64,000 nt of DNA from Vespa crabro (lineage: Eukaryota > Arthropoda > Insecta > Hymenoptera > Vespidae): positions 2,242,999-2,306,998 of the forward strand of contig NC_060967.1 in NCBI RefSeq assembly GCF_910589235.1, read 5' to 3'. A program made the translations under genes and the position numbers. The notes under the pieces are model-generated. The model did no database searches. It had not been told where the DNA came from and was given only the letters and a program-made list of their open reading frames with translations. Shown here in pieces: positions 25,849 to 40,277 of the stretch; position 1 is the first letter of the stretch, and each line of letters starts with the position of its first letter.

Positions 25849-26535
25849 ATGGTTAGCAGCTCCGAAGGCGACTCCGACGTTCGACGAAGTCGTCCGAAGG
25901 TCATCGAGCTAGATTCCTCTATAAAACCGACGCAACCACGTCCCAGCAGTTATTCGCAAGAAAGGAAGAGCGACGTACGGTTAGTCGATTCTGTGTACAA
26001 ATTACTGATCTCTAAAGACGTTACTATTAACGAAACATTAATTCTCTAAAGTTATTACAAATGTCGTTTTAGTGTTCGATATTTGAAATACCGAATTCCT
26101 TTTTTTTTTTTTTTATATATATATCTTTCCGTCGGATAGTGATAAGTGATAAGATAATTCTGGCGATTTTCTCGAAGAAGAAAAGAAAACTTTTTCAAAG
26201 TTTTTCATTGCTACGCATTATCTCTTATACTAAAAAGAAAAAAAAAAGAAAAAAGAAAAGAACAAAAAAGAAAGAAAGAAAGAAAGAAAAAAAAAGGAAA
26301 AGAAAAACAAGAACAAAGGAGAAAAATCTCAAAGAAGATGTATACCAATCCGTTCAATCGTAAACACAGTACGATCAGACAAATGTTGGATCGTCTTTTG
26401 GATCCAACGAGGAAGCCAATCAGAAGATCAGAAAGTGTATCGAGTTCTGGAAGTAGTACGAGTAAAAGTAGCGATCGATCTTGGAATGAGTCTAATCATT
26501 CTCACAGAGGGATTCTACTATGGGGTAGAAAGTGA
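25849..26535 (+). CDS. Putative two-exon gene, Ser/Arg-rich protein of unknown function
   Basis: Two coding-like segments in a row on the + strand. The first opens at ATG 25849 (MVSSSEGDSDVRRSRPK, then a Pro/Ser stretch with KPTQPRPSSYSQERKSD). It has donor candidates at about 25975-25980 (GAC/GTACGG or CG/GTTAGT). The second has an acceptor-like CTCAAAG at about 26335, then KMYTNPFNRKHSTIRQML, a basic segment (TRKPIRR), a Ser-rich stretch (SESVSSSGSSTSKSSDRS) and GILLWGRK before TGA at 26533-26535. Joined through the GAC/GTACGG donor the frame is kept, at roughly 110 aa. Residue use and local GC are unlike the microsatellite ORFs. The protein looks disordered and basic, with no domain seen. 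The ATG may not be the true start: a GAA-repeat ORF precedes it (25698-25855). Family not recognised. Confidence 0.35.
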
Positions 26536-26596
26536 ACGGAAATTAATCGAGATGAGAGATGATCGTTTTGAACGTTTACAATCAATATTATCATTC

Positions 26597-26602
26597 CTCT
26601 CA

Positions 26603-26643
<41 letters not shown>
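26597..26643. repeat. (CT)n microsatellite
   Basis: About 21 CT units shortly 3' of the putative gene's stop codon. Overlapping Ser/Leu and Arg/Glu frames on both strands are artefacts. Confidence 0.92.
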
Positions 26644-26645
<2 letters not shown>

Positions 26646-27004
26646 CTTTCTCTACATCTCTTTTTTTCTTGTTATCAACTTTGCTCGCAAGGAGAGTTTT
26701 TAGAATGGAGGCCAAAGCAAAGTAACTTTCTATCATGCTCTGGGAAGAAGATCAAAAAAAGAAGTATAACTTCCTTTTTAACGTTTCTTTTTTTAACTGG
26801 TAATCATCTTGGAAACGAACGAAAGTGAACGAGCGAATCGATTGGAGGAAGAAGAAGAAAAAAAAAAAAAATAAACGGAAAAAGAACACAAGTCTGTTAT
26901 TTTCTTCCGCTTGGATTCTAAAGAATGGCTTCGCTATTAAGAAGAATTAGAAGAGAAAGAAGAACAAGAAGAAGAAGAAGAAGAAGAAGAAGAAGAAGAA
27001 AACA

Positions 27005-27504
27005 NNNNNNNNNNNNNNNNNNNNNNNNNNNNNNNNNNNNNNNNNNNNNNNNNNNNNNNNNNNNNNNNNNNNNNNNNNNNNNNNNNNNNNNNNNNNNNNN
27101 NNNNNNNNNNNNNNNNNNNNNNNNNNNNNNNNNNNNNNNNNNNNNNNNNNNNNNNNNNNNNNNNNNNNNNNNNNNNNNNNNNNNNNNNNNNNNNNNNNNN
27201 NNNNNNNNNNNNNNNNNNNNNNNNNNNNNNNNNNNNNNNNNNNNNNNNNNNNNNNNNNNNNNNNNNNNNNNNNNNNNNNNNNNNNNNNNNNNNNNNNNNN
27301 NNNNNNNNNNNNNNNNNNNNNNNNNNNNNNNNNNNNNNNNNNNNNNNNNNNNNNNNNNNNNNNNNNNNNNNNNNNNNNNNNNNNNNNNNNNNNNNNNNNN
27401 NNNNNNNNNNNNNNNNNNNNNNNNNNNNNNNNNNNNNNNNNNNNNNNNNNNNNNNNNNNNNNNNNNNNNNNNNNNNNNNNNNNNNNNNNNNNNNNNNNNN
27501 NNNN
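27005..27504. other. Assembly gap (500 N)
   Basis: Exactly 500 ambiguous bases, flanked on the left by a GAA tract (about 26949-27003) and on the right by GAAGAAGAA. The round size suggests a placeholder of unknown true length. The flanks imply that the missing DNA is at least partly an expanded GAA tract. Confidence 0.98.
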
Positions 27505-27662
27505 GAAGAAGAAAACAATAAGAAAAAGACAAGGACGAAGATGTTTAGGAGCAATGAAGAATCGAGAAATCTAATTGGATCAATCGATTTCTTTTTTTCT
27601 TTTTTTTTCTTTTTTTCTTTCTTTTTTTTTCATCCGTTCTGTCCTCATTACTTTTCTTTCTT

Positions 27663-27696
<34 letters not shown>

Positions 27697-28010
27697 TAGT
27701 TAGGAAATATTGTTCACACTTTAATCACGCCATATATTCGTGCTTATTTATGCTATTATTCGTTAAGCCTCATTATTATTATTCTTCGTGCCATATTATA
27801 ATAAATTATCTCATCTCAGAATCTAAGAGAGATAATACATGTTATTACGATGATTATCATATCATTAATTAAATCTGCGAAGAATTTAGAAGAATTAAGT
27901 TTACCTAGTCAAGAGGCAGTATTAGTTGTCAATCTTTCTTCACTCTTTTCATTCAACAATGTGTTTTTTTGTTCTCTTTTCTTTTCATTCATTATATTCT
28001 TTTTATTTAT

Positions 28011-28050
<40 letters not shown>

Positions 28051-28212
28051 ATCATTTACTTTTGTACTTTATTAATACAAACAGAGATGTGCAATTAATT
28101 GGAAAACAAAGAAGTAAAAAAAAAGCAAACAAAACAAAGATATAGACTTCCTTTTCTTTGATCCTATCCTTTTATTATAAAAAGAAGGTGTGTGGGTGTG
28201 CATATATTATAT

Positions 28213-28261
<49 letters not shown>

Positions 28262-28786
28262 AAAAGCAGTTCATTGACACTTCTCAACGCAAATAAATCA
28301 ATTCATTTTTGTTTATTTTTTTTTCCTCTTTTTATTTTTATTCTTTTTCTCATTTTAATCTTAACCAATAATGAATGTGTACTTCCTTTGGAAAGATAAG
28401 ACTGCATAAAATACGAGGGCATATATAATCTACCATTGAGGCGACATATCTATATATGCGTGTTTGTATTTAAAAGAAGGACTTTCGTACCATACGCTAG
28501 TTGTCTCGAAAGAAGAAAACGACTACGACGACGATGACGATGAAGACGACGACGACGACGACAAAATCGATAGGGTCGAGTGCTCGTAATTAGTTTAACA
28601 TGTACCTTTGATAAATAGATACCTACATATGTATTCTGTTTACTTTCGTGTCATGTCTCAAACGAGACATAGGCTGTCACTGAAATAAGTGACGATAAGA
28701 AATTTGATAATCAACTTTTTCCATATATGTATTGCAGTTTCGTATCTAATCTTTTTCTTCTTTATACATATATACATACATATATA

Positions 28787-28842
<56 letters not shown>

Positions 28843-29156
28843 TGTTCGTAAGAAATCGTATCGATTCCGAGGTATCGTCGATTATATTACTTGCAAGCAA
28901 GTGTAACACGCAATGTATTGTTTTTTCATTCCTTTTTTCTCATTTCTTCTTTTTTTTTTTTTCTTTTCATCTTTTTTGTTTTTAATATTCATGTAGATCG
29001 ATGTAAATAATTAATACATTGTATCACGTTCAACAAAATTAATAATAGGTGAACGATTCGAATGACGTATGTGTAGATTTATCTATCTGTGTGTGTGTGT
29101 TTATATGTGTGTATATGTGGATTTGTGTTTGTGTATAGTATGTAAGTCGATCGACC

Positions 29157-29188
<32 letters not shown>

Positions 29189-29816
29189 CTTCTTCTTCTT
29201 TTTCTTTGTATAATCCATCAATCTACGTAAGAATATTCTACTAAAGAAAACTTGTGTGTGTGTATATGTATGTATTTATGTATTTATGTATGTATATCTG
29301 TGTGTCGTATATATTAGAAAAAGAGGGGATATAATGGAACGTTGATTATGTGTAGGAAAAGTTTACGCATCGACGGTGCCATGAAAACGATCGAAGCGTG
29401 TATATGCAGTTGAATAGTTTCTGGAAAAATACAGGGACCCGATTTAATGCTCGACCTGTTTAGGATGAAAAAATTATATTTATATATATATATATACATA
29501 TGAGTATATAATACATATATTATCATCATCATTATCATCATCATAATCATCATTATTTTTATAAAATCCAATAAAATCGAGAATTAATTGATGCAAATTT
29601 AATTTTACATGCAATATGTTAAAATATGCTTAAAAGAAGAAAAAAAAAAGAAAAAAAGAAAAGAAAACACCATTTAAAGTTTATTTAACGGTACGTCAAC
29701 AATACATTGAGAAATATATTGTATATTTGTTTGTTTGTATAGAATATATAAACGCTTCCTATAATACGTTCTTTCTTATTAGTGATGTAAATATTAAATT
29801 AAAAGAGATCTATATG

Positions 29817-29878
<62 letters not shown>

Positions 29879-32340
29879 ATGTATTAAAAGTTTCTAAATC
29901 GTATTAATTTATATTAAAAGTTACAATTAATCTTTTCTTCTTTTTAGGCTGATATCTTTATTTTCTTTTTTTTTCTTCTATTACTATTATTTTTTTTTTC
30001 ATTTTCTTTATTTTTTCTCTTTTTCTTTTCTCCTTCAAATTGTAAAACTACAATCTTAAGAACTTGTAATTCACCCTATATATAAATTACATACACATGT
30101 ATGAAGTATATGAGAAGATAGTGATATAATTGGATTAATTTGTTTTGATATATCACTTCGTACTATAAATATTCTTCCGGTAATGTTTTATTAGTATAAT
30201 CACGGTCATAATTTAATTAAAAATTGTTCGATAAGAATTTGATATTTTCGTTGTGATATTTTCGCGGCCATTATAACATATCTATGAAAAACTTAACGGC
30301 CATCGTTTGTCGTCACTTGAATATCATTTATAATTTTATTATGCTATCATAAATTAAAGGTCTGTCATGCTAGTTATTGGCAAAGCATAGAGACGTTATA
30401 ATGAGTACGTTAATATTCAATGGCCATTTGAGAGGTCGCTGATAACTTACATATGTAATAATTTTTTTGCATTATACAGATTTGTAATTATATTGAGACG
30501 ACACGTTCAGATATATGATCAGATACGATCGTGTTCGATATATGATTCGTTCAAATACGATGCGTTTGTGTGACTTAAGTTTTTACGATTTACTTTTTAT
30601 TTTCTTTCTTTCTTTCTTTTTTTTTTCTTTTTAACCTGTTCCTTCGTTCTTTTCTTTTTTTTCTTTCTTTCTTTTTTTTTTTTTTCGTTAGATCGCGTGA
30701 TTCTATCGTAGATGAATTATTGTCAGTTGACGCATAAAAACTTACATTTTGCGTTCTAAGTTCTGCGTCTGAGTTGTGTCTGGATTATAATACTAGACGT
30801 AGAAAAATGAAGAAACAAAAAGACAAGTCAGATATTGTGCCTGTTATCTGCACCTATGTCATTATTTTGCTACATATTTTATTTATTTATTTATTTTTAT
30901 TAAATTTTCAATATCTTTTTATTTCAATAAAATATATATATACATATAAATGTACAGAATATAATGAACAATTCAAGTATTAATTTGCCAAATAACATTG
31001 AATATTTGACAAATCTTTGCGTCGATGTCAATGCTCAATGTCAATCGATGGATATGCTCAATGTCAATCTTTTTTTAATACTCCAAAGTGAAATGGATAG
31101 GAAGATTAAATCGAACGAAAAGGAGAAAAAAAAGAAAAGAAAAGAAAGAAAAAACAACGTCAACATCTGTTTGACGCAATTGTTTAAGACGTCATTTAGA
31201 TAATTGTTAATAATAGAGATGCGATTGATATTGTCTCGTTTGCGATTTAAATGATAATTTCCGTTCTTTTTCCTTGTTTCAAGTTATTATATTTTAAATT
31301 ATTCACTTAATTATCTTACATATGTTTCGTATTTGATTGTTAACAAAATCGTTGTTTTTTTTGTTTGATTTTTCTTTTTTTTCTTTGTTTTATCCGCGTA
31401 TTAATGTCGTGATGTAATGACTAGCGATTAGAATTAGATGGGCGGGAGGGGGGAGGGTGGGGAAAGAAGGAAAGGAAAAATTGTCTTTGTAAAAAGTAAT
31501 ACATTAATTGAACACCACTTAAAACACACTTTATATACAATATGAAAAGTTTTATATGGCGGATACAAAAAAAATAAATTCCAAACAAATAAACAATATT
31601 CTTATATAATTTTTTTTCTTTTGTTTTTTTTTTTTTTAAAGAGAAACGAACGATCGACGAAGATAAATTTTTGTATTTTCTATTAAATGATTTTAATCGA
31701 TATTCAGAGTTTTAAATGTCATTCGATACAGTATATAATGACAATTATCACAAGATAATGATTAGATTACATAAATGCTTTACGTATCAAACTATATAAT
31801 AAGAAGTTAAGTGAATTGATTTTATTAATGTTAATTCATTCATAATAAATCGAATCGATTCGACTAGTCATGTATAATTAACAGATTTAATAATATATAT
31901 GTATTTATCAGATATTTTTCGTACGGGTTCTATGATGGATTATAATTTATTATATTCTCTGATATGTTAGAAAATGTTCTAATTAAAATAAAAACATGTT
32001 CTAATTAAAAAAAAAATAAAGAAAATGTTCTAATTAAAATAAAAAAAAAAATAAAAAAACAAGAAAAAAAAATCGATAATTAAAAAAAAGTAATGACAAA
32101 GAATATTATAATTCGAAATACTTCAAGAAATATTATTGGTTTTATAGTCATTGGTTTTCTTTTTTATCGATCTTACAATTTAACATAAAAAAAATTATTC
32201 AAGATCTATAACGCATTTATAAATGTAAATCTATCTCTTCTTTTCATTATATGGAAATTTCATTATATTTATTTGTCTTTGATTTGATCGATAAAACCTG
32301 TCATCGAAAGAATTGCTTTTGAACGATGACAGTTCCGTGA

Positions 32341-32375
<35 letters not shown>

Positions 32376-32917
32376 GATATGAAAATGTTAATTAATCACG
32401 ATCTATCATTTTTGATTTATTTAATTAAATTAATTATATTATAGATTAATTGTAAAAGCATCAGATTTATAAATTTTACTTATAGATTTGAATACAAATA
32501 TATAGATTTTAATTTAATTTAATTTAATTTAATTTAAATTCGTTTATAGATTTTAATAGAAACAGGTTTATAGATTTGAATACAAACGTATTTCTTCGAT
32601 TTAATTTTGATCGCATTTGATTAATCACTGGCTCCTTCTATAAAAACCTAAGGTCAAATTCTTTGATCATTTACTGATTTACTGGCTCACCTTGATTAAT
32701 CTTTATTTTGTAATATCGAACGATCCTATTTTTTTTTTGTCTCGTCTATTTTTATTTCATTATTTTGTTTTCTATATTAAGATTAAGGCGTGTAAGATCA
32801 TGTAACATAATTAATTGTTCTAATAATAGTTTTATAATGATCACAGCTATTATGAATTGTGGTATATCAATCTATATACCATAAATTTAATCATTTTCAA
32901 AAATTATTACCATTTTA
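27505..32917. other. Repeat-rich intergenic region, no recognised gene
   Basis: Contents: T-rich runs (27590-27690), AT runs (28014-28041, 28208-28250, 28792-28838, 29817-29876 and 32341-32372), GAC/GAT triplets (28519-28562), a CTT run (29159-29200), a threefold tandem of ATGTTCTAATTAAAATAAA (about 31975-32045) and an (AATTT)n run (about 32507-32536). Non-repetitive patches of more even composition lie at 28470-28520, 28840-28915, 29335-29460 and 30230-30560. None has a long open frame or splice pattern I can defend. Confidence 0.55.
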
Positions 32918-33306
32918 TTACTTTTTCCATTGTTTCGGTATAATTCCATCTTGATATCCTGTTCGTTGAAATATCATTGAATTTATGTTTGTGAATATAT
33001 AAGGTGCTCTTTCTGTAGGGCATCGAATCCTTTCTAATATTTTAGGTAATCCTTTTTCTGTTTTATTTCCAACTGGTTCGAACATATTATTCCAAAGAAG
33101 ATTAGCACCTAGGAATATATAAAAATTATTTCAAGATTATTATATATTTACGTGATAGAGTATATAATACAATCGTTATTATTATTTTTACATTTAGAAA
33201 TAACTTTTATTAATGTAAAATGATAGCCTAAAACTATGTAATTTTGCATAGGCAATCTCGAACATATTCGGTAATGTAGATACCATCATAATCATGTGTT
33301 CATATG

Positions 33307-33351
<45 letters not shown>

Positions 33352-34316
33352 TTTAATATTTTTAATACTTTTAATATTTTATTTTTATGTTATAATAGTT
33401 TTTTTTATGAAAATTTTGTATAAATGTTGTTAGAAACATTTTTACCGACAGATAAGACAAACTTGAAATGTCGATAAAAAAAATATATCGGTATTGTAAA
33501 ATTTATGTTCCTGACGATATGCAACCCTTTATATATCTTGCTTGAAAAAAAAACTATATCCAGGGTATATTTACCACAGACAAAAGTATTATAGATAGTC
33601 CATAAAGTGCAATAATTTGGATCATTTTAAATACCTCTGTTATTTTTAGAAATATGAAGAAACATTGTTTATAAAAGTTATAGAATATATTGAAGACCAT
33701 GGAATTAAAAGTAATCATTTTTTTTTATGTAATATTTGCAAGACAACAAGCACGAAAGTGAAATAAGTCGTTTAAAATAGAAATATCGATCGTAATATTT
33801 ATGGATTATAATTCTTTACCAAGTGCATGACCATTTTGACTAAAATGGAAGCAATCGTATGTGACCAAATTAGGATCGATTGGCCTTGCCCTACTGGGAT
33901 CGGCATTTGGAGCATTGAATTGTTTCATAAATGGTTGCAATACTACTGTGAATTCTTGCGTATTGTCATATCTAAAAGAAATATTTATTTACATCGATTG
34001 GAATTTATCGAAATTAATAATAAATAATAAAATAATAATAATAATACCTTCCAGAATTGATCAAACTTTCGGCTGCCTCCTGATACATCATTGACATTCT
34101 TGAAGTTGTGATATCTGGTCGATGTCCTTGATGCATACAAGCACAATAAAGTGGATGTAATATAATACACATAGGACTTTTTCTAACTCTAAGAGAAATC
34201 GTGACATCTGTACGTATAAACATAAATAAGTATTAATTAATATTATACAGGGTAATTAACGTAATAATAACAAGTCATCACCTTTGAACAAAATATTTTT
34301 TCAAAATATCTCGCAT

Positions 34317-34361
<45 letters not shown>

Positions 34362-34593
34362 CAAACAAACAAACAAACAAACAAACAAAAAACAAGAAAA
34401 AAAAAGATAAAAATGCAATCGCAAAGTGCACCTACGTCATTATTCTTAAGAAAAAATTATTATCGAGAATATTTAAACCATTCTTCTCCTTTCTTTTTTT
34501 TAAGCTCATTTACAATACTTTTTTTAAACTCAACTAAAAAGAAAAAAGTTATGACATGTTAGACTTGTGAATCATCCTGTGTCTGTGTGTGTA

Positions 34594-34642
<49 letters not shown>

Positions 34643-35216
34643 GTATATATATAGCTAGTTATATTTATGAATTTTTATATTACCTATTGTAGGAATTAAG
34701 TTAACGAGTGTACGAGGTAATGTTATTTTAAGGTAATCCAAAACTTTTCTTAAATGAAAAGCATGACGTAATGGTGAAAATTGTTGAGGATTGTAACATT
34801 GAGCGGAACAAATGTCATTTGCACCGAAGAAAATAGTGATTAACTGCAATAAAATTTTTTTTAAGTAGTATCACTCGAGTATTAAATTAATTTTCATTCA
34901 TTTTAATGTCAATTAATAATTTAATTTTTAAAAGGATTTAATTAACACCTTCCAATGTTTCGTAAAATTAATCCTAGGATCATTTCTTATCCTTTGTACG
35001 AGAATTCTTGCTTGTTTTATGGCATCTTCGGTAGCTGCTACAGGAAAAGCGATATTTAATCTTGCTTTTGATGAAATAAATTCGCCTGTACCGGTCGAGT
35101 AACCAGTTAAATTTGGATTGAATACCTGTTGTCAATTAAAAAAAAAAAAAAAGAAACAATTATATTTTTTTAACCCTGCTACAATGAAAATACAATGGAC
35201 TTATGTGTTATATATA

Positions 35217-35262
<46 letters not shown>

Positions 35263-36575
35263 AAAGGAAATCAAACAAATAAATATTTAAATATTTATTA
35301 CTCCATAAATTCGTTTAATATATTCAGTTTAATTTCCTTCAATTTTTTTTTTCTTTTTTTTTTTTTTAGAATAGTTTTCTATATTTAAAATTCAAAATAA
35401 TTTTTTAAGATTGGCCAAGAATTTCATATCCCACAATCATGTAAATTAAATTACTTTGAATATCTTCATTATAAAATTAATACGTCTATTTTATTCTTCC
35501 ATTGATTATATTCCAATACATGATATTTTTAATAGAATAATACCTTTAATAAATTTGGTAGTGTCAAAAATCTTCGCCAATTATCTTGGCCGCCAGCGCA
35601 CCAGCTAACTCCACGTGCTTCAATGAAAGTTCCAATAGCGAATTCTTCCAAAGCACCACTACCAGCTACGAGAGAATCACCAAGACCACCGATCACATCA
35701 ATGTCACCCGGTCTTAATCTATGAACACTTTCCGGTACGTAAGGGGATCTATAAATGAAAATAAACATTTGTTTTGTCATGTCTCAATGTTTTTTCTTTT
35801 TCTTTTCTTTGTTTTTTATCTTTTTTGTTCTTTTTTCTCTTTTGTTCCTTTTTTTTTTTCTTTTTCTTTTTTAGCAAACCTGCCGAAACGAATGTTACAA
35901 GGAAATGGTACTGCGTCTGGTATGACTGGCTGCCTTCGTACACCATCGAAAATCATTGGATAAACTATACCATTGGTATTGAGATCTTCCTGGAATAAGA
36001 GAAAAGAGGAGAAGAAGAATCTCAGAAAAAAAAAGAAAGAAAGAAAGAAAGAAAGAAAGATGAGAGAAAATTTCAAACAAGTAATACAGTAATACATTTC
36101 TAATTTTCATCCGTGTTATAAGAGTTATTTATTCGGGGGAAAAAAAAGAAGCATTTAATGAATGCATTAGAATTATGGTATTTTTATTCTTTGAATAAAC
36201 TGTACGAGTCACGTTCTAGGATAATTTTGAAAGGGAATGAGAAAATTAAATTGGACGAAATGAAACGTAAGAATTGTGAAGAAATGATTTCCTCAATGAT
36301 ATCTTATATCTCTTACGTGTATATGTATGTATAACATAATACATTTTATAAAAAGAAATCTACTTGAATAACTAGTTTTGTTTTTTTTTTTATTTTTCTT
36401 CTCTCTTGTTTCTTTTCTCTTTTTTTTATATTTCTTCAAAACTTTTCGAATGAAGTATTAACGTATGCAAATATGTACAGGTATATAAATGAAACATTAT
36501 GTGTACGTATTATATTTATATAGATATAAATATAAATTATTCGTAAATAATAAAGTATTTATTAAATTTTATATA

Positions 36576-36607
<32 letters not shown>

Positions 36608-36881
36608 TTAATTATATATAAATATAAATATATATATATACATATATTGTGTATAGAAATTGTCTTCGATATCACTTGACATATATATACTTTCGTTAAA
36701 TATTTTTCTGATCGTGCAAGATACTGTTTCTTGAGGAGTCATATCACGTTGATACTTTTGCTTTCTTTCATTAGCATTTTACTACGGCCTGTTTCAACTT
36801 AAATACCGTTGCATACAAATAATTTAGTGAAACGGCTACGAAAGGTGATACGAGTGAAGAGGAAAGTTCTGGCTATCTGCA

Positions 36882-36953
<72 letters not shown>

Positions 36954-37090
36954 TATATTATATGTATAAGTTGTAATAGTAAAATTAATATTAAAAAAAA
37001 AAAAAAGATAGTATGAAAAGAATTGTATAACATAATAAGAATATTAAAAAGAAATTCTTAATTTTTGTAACAGGAAGAAACATTGAGATT

Positions 37091-37125
<35 letters not shown>

Positions 37126-37769
37126 AGAGGAAAATAAAGAAAAAATAAAAAGATGTACTTCTTCCGTATGTTGAAAAATATTCTGTCAATTTCATTGTCA
37201 ATCGTTTCTTTTCTTCTTTTTTCTTCTTTTGTTTTTTTTTCTTCTTTTTTTTTTTCTCTTCGCTTCTTATGCCTCTTCTCATTTGAAAGCTAGATTCATT
37301 CATTCAAATTCACGAATTATTTCTACATAAGTAAATACATATGTTCGCTATTGAATAAATATCGTAATATTTACATATTTTATTCTTCAAATGAAAGACG
37401 TTTTAAAATCGAAAAAAGAGAAAAAAGAAAATAAAAAAAAAAAAAAAGAAAAAAAAAATAAGCTGCAAATTTTTCAAATTGCCAATAGCATTTTTCATTT
37501 TGATATACTTCAATGATACATTCGGATATTTGAATGATTGAAGAATTATTATTTGTTTTCTTTTTTTTTTTTCTTTTTCTCTATCCTTTCTTCTAATGAA
37601 ACTTTATTTGACATAAATAAATACAGAATAATCATCGTTGAAGTATTATTGAAAGATTACTCACCATACTGGATTTGAAAAGATTTAATATCACATCCGT
37701 TATAGTAACACCCTGAATAAGAATAATTATTTGAAGGAGAAATAGTAAAATCGCTTTTCTAAATTTCAT
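32918..37769 (-). CDS. Phospholipase B1-like secreted SGNH lipase, copy A, complete, 8 exons
   Basis: Exons: 37769-37665, 35989-35880, 35748-35544, 35125-34949, 34843-34684, 34207-34048, 33971-33820 and 33108-32918. They total 1260 bp (419 aa). A hydrophobic signal peptide opens the protein (KAILLFLLQIIILIQG). The body matches one lipase repeat of membrane-associated PLB1: VHRLRPGDIDVIGGLGDSLV (block I, nucleophile Ser in GDS), TLPNLLK, FGANDIC (block III, Asn) and DCFHFSQNGHA (block V, Asp/His of the triad). All catalytic residues are present. Mammalian PLB1 has four such repeats and a membrane anchor; here there is one repeat and no C-terminal hydrophobic anchor, so a soluble secreted esterase is likely. 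Substrate (phospholipid or other ester) is not readable from sequence. Intron 1 (about 1.7 kb) is filled with AT and CT/T-rich repeats. Exon 1 was joined by its start, signal peptide and phase 0 donor. Confidence 0.85.
36883..36952. repeat. (AT)n microsatellite in intron 1 of lipase copy A
   Basis: About 34 AT units, the longest AT run in this gene. Similar intronic runs occur at 34321-34356 and 34597-34640, and short ones at about 36585-36607. All lie outside coding exons. Confidence 0.93.
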
Positions 37770-39235
37770 CGTTCACAAAGTTTTAATGTCCTTTTTCACT
37801 GATAATAAATTTTGTTGAAGATACACTTTGGATATATATATGTAGATATATACGTGTGTGTGTGTGTGTACGTGTATTATAAATCACTTATCATCTTCAT
37901 TATAAGTAATATTAAGATAAGAAATGTAACAAATAACAATTATAATTAGTATAATTAATACAATTAATAATCATTAAAGATTTTTAATCGGATATATATT
38001 CATAATACTTTTTGAATTTATTTTTCCAGAGGTAATCAATATAAAAATAATTATCATAAGCTATTACGATCTCTTCTATTTTTTTCAAAATATATTCATA
38101 TCGAGTTAACACTAACATATTCAGTTTTTCAAATGATGAATACATTTACTATGCCTCGACCTTGACACGTTATATTGAACATTGATTCAACGATAAAAAG
38201 CTAATAATTATATTCTTTTTTATTTTAATACTAGTCACAAAATTTCATTGTTATTAATTATGTTAATAAAAATAATAACAACTATACATATTGAAAATAT
38301 AATATTCGTCTGACTCTTAAATCAACAACGAATACACCGTCTTTCTACACGTTGGAAGTAATACTGAACATGAATGAAATCGTAGCTTCTTCTTTTAGTT
38401 ATACCAACGAGACTTTCTTTCACCATCTTTCTTGTCAAATTTATTCGTAGGCCCACTTAATCTTATTTTATATTCAGTCAGTGAAGACATGATACACGTA
38501 AGAGAGTGTAAGAGAAAGATATTCTCTGTCTCTCTCTCTCTCTCTCTATTTATCTATTTATCTATGTGTTAATTTTTATATATAAATAGATGATTATGAA
38601 AGTTATCTAACTATTATTTAAATCATTTCGAATAAAAAAAACGTGTTTTAGTTTGTGCTTTACTCGTAAATTTTTTTTATGTCACATCAAGGAATATTTA
38701 TTTTTTTTCTCATTTCAATAATAAATATACTTACTTTTTCAGCATATGTTATTATAGAAAGATAAGTTTGTAAATAATTCAAAAGCTCGAATATAAAAAT
38801 ATCTCATAAAAAAAATATATATATATCGGTTTAAAGACACATACTTAATTATTGACTTTTACATATTTCATTTTTGTTATCTCTGATCTAATGTTTCTCA
38901 ATTTCCTCTCTTTTTAATTCAATTGAAAAGATAATGAATAAGAAGAGAAAAGGAAAGAAGACAATTGTAAGGAAACAAAATGAAAATATAATTTAAATTA
39001 TTTTATTTGACTCATTAAATAATATATAATAATATATATCAAATATGATAAATAATATATATCAAATTCTTTCTATAATATTAATGAGATCTTTATCAAA
39101 GATTATGGCACTTCAAATAAAATTAGATCAACAATATAATATGATGGAATATCATCGAATGAAATCGTTGAATGTAAAATATTTTTTGATATGAATATTT
39201 ACGATATTTTAATCTTATTTAATTACCATCTTTTT

Positions 39236-39265
<30 letters not shown>
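37770..39265. other. Intergenic space between the two lipase genes
   Basis: About 1.5 kb, AT-rich, with a (GT)n run (about 37854-37869), a CT run (about 38527-38548) and long T runs (39237-39267). It should contain the promoter of copy A and the terminator of copy B. No TATA box or other defined element could be assigned. Confidence 0.6.
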
Positions 39266-39270
<5 letters not shown>

Positions 39271-39757
39271 CGAAATTTTCACTAAATTTTGTATTACTAT
39301 AAGTAAACAGATAAGGATTTTCCTTGGTAGGACAAAATATATCGAGTTTCGTTACAAGATCAATTGGTTTCTTCTCATAAGGTAAAATCAAACTATTCCA
39401 AAGGGTATTACCATCTGAAACATAAAAATAGAAAATTATTCTCCTCATTAATTGCTGTCGCGATAACATATTGATGATCAAGGTATTCTTTTTATAATAT
39501 CATGTCTAACTTTCAAAAGTAATGTCATTCATTTAAAGCTATTTAATATCGAAGAATCGTTAAAATTACGAAACACGTCAATAATTTCTAAACTGATCAT
39601 AATAAAAAATGCAATGGTAATAAAATACATGGTTTATTCAAATCTTTTTGATATATATGTAAAAAAAAAAAAAATTATTACTAAGACAGTTGTTAAGATA
39701 ATGAAACATCTCTGTAATGATTCTTATGATCTAGATATGTTGCATGTTTTTTTTTAT

Positions 39758-39804
<47 letters not shown>

Positions 39805-40244
39805 ACATACATATATGTAAATGCAATAGTAATAAAAACACACAATTTTTATTAGTAATAATAGAGGACACGTATGTAATCAAGCGTGACATACAACTTT
39901 TCTTCTTACTTTAATCTCATATCATGCAATTCAAATGATGAATTTATTAACATTTCAATGATCATATCGTATAAAAAATTTTACTTACATAAAGAATTTG
40001 TTTTTTGCGTAATGTGGAAACAGTCAACAGTTAAATAAGAATTCCTATCATTATCTCTTTTATTTGATAGCAATGTAATATTCGTCAGGATTGGTTGAGC
40101 TATCACAACGAAATCATCTTTTTGAAACTCGGAATAGTTGCTTATTTTTATATCAATATCTTGCCATCTAAGTGAACAATTAATTACAAATACATACTTA
40201 CGTATAATACACATTTGGAGATTAATAAAAATTGAGAAAAAAAG

Positions 40245-40277
<33 letters not shown>

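Noticed and set aside
26918..27554. Long open frames on both strands spanning the N block
   Set aside because: They are mostly unknown residues from the 500-N gap plus GAA-repeat edges.
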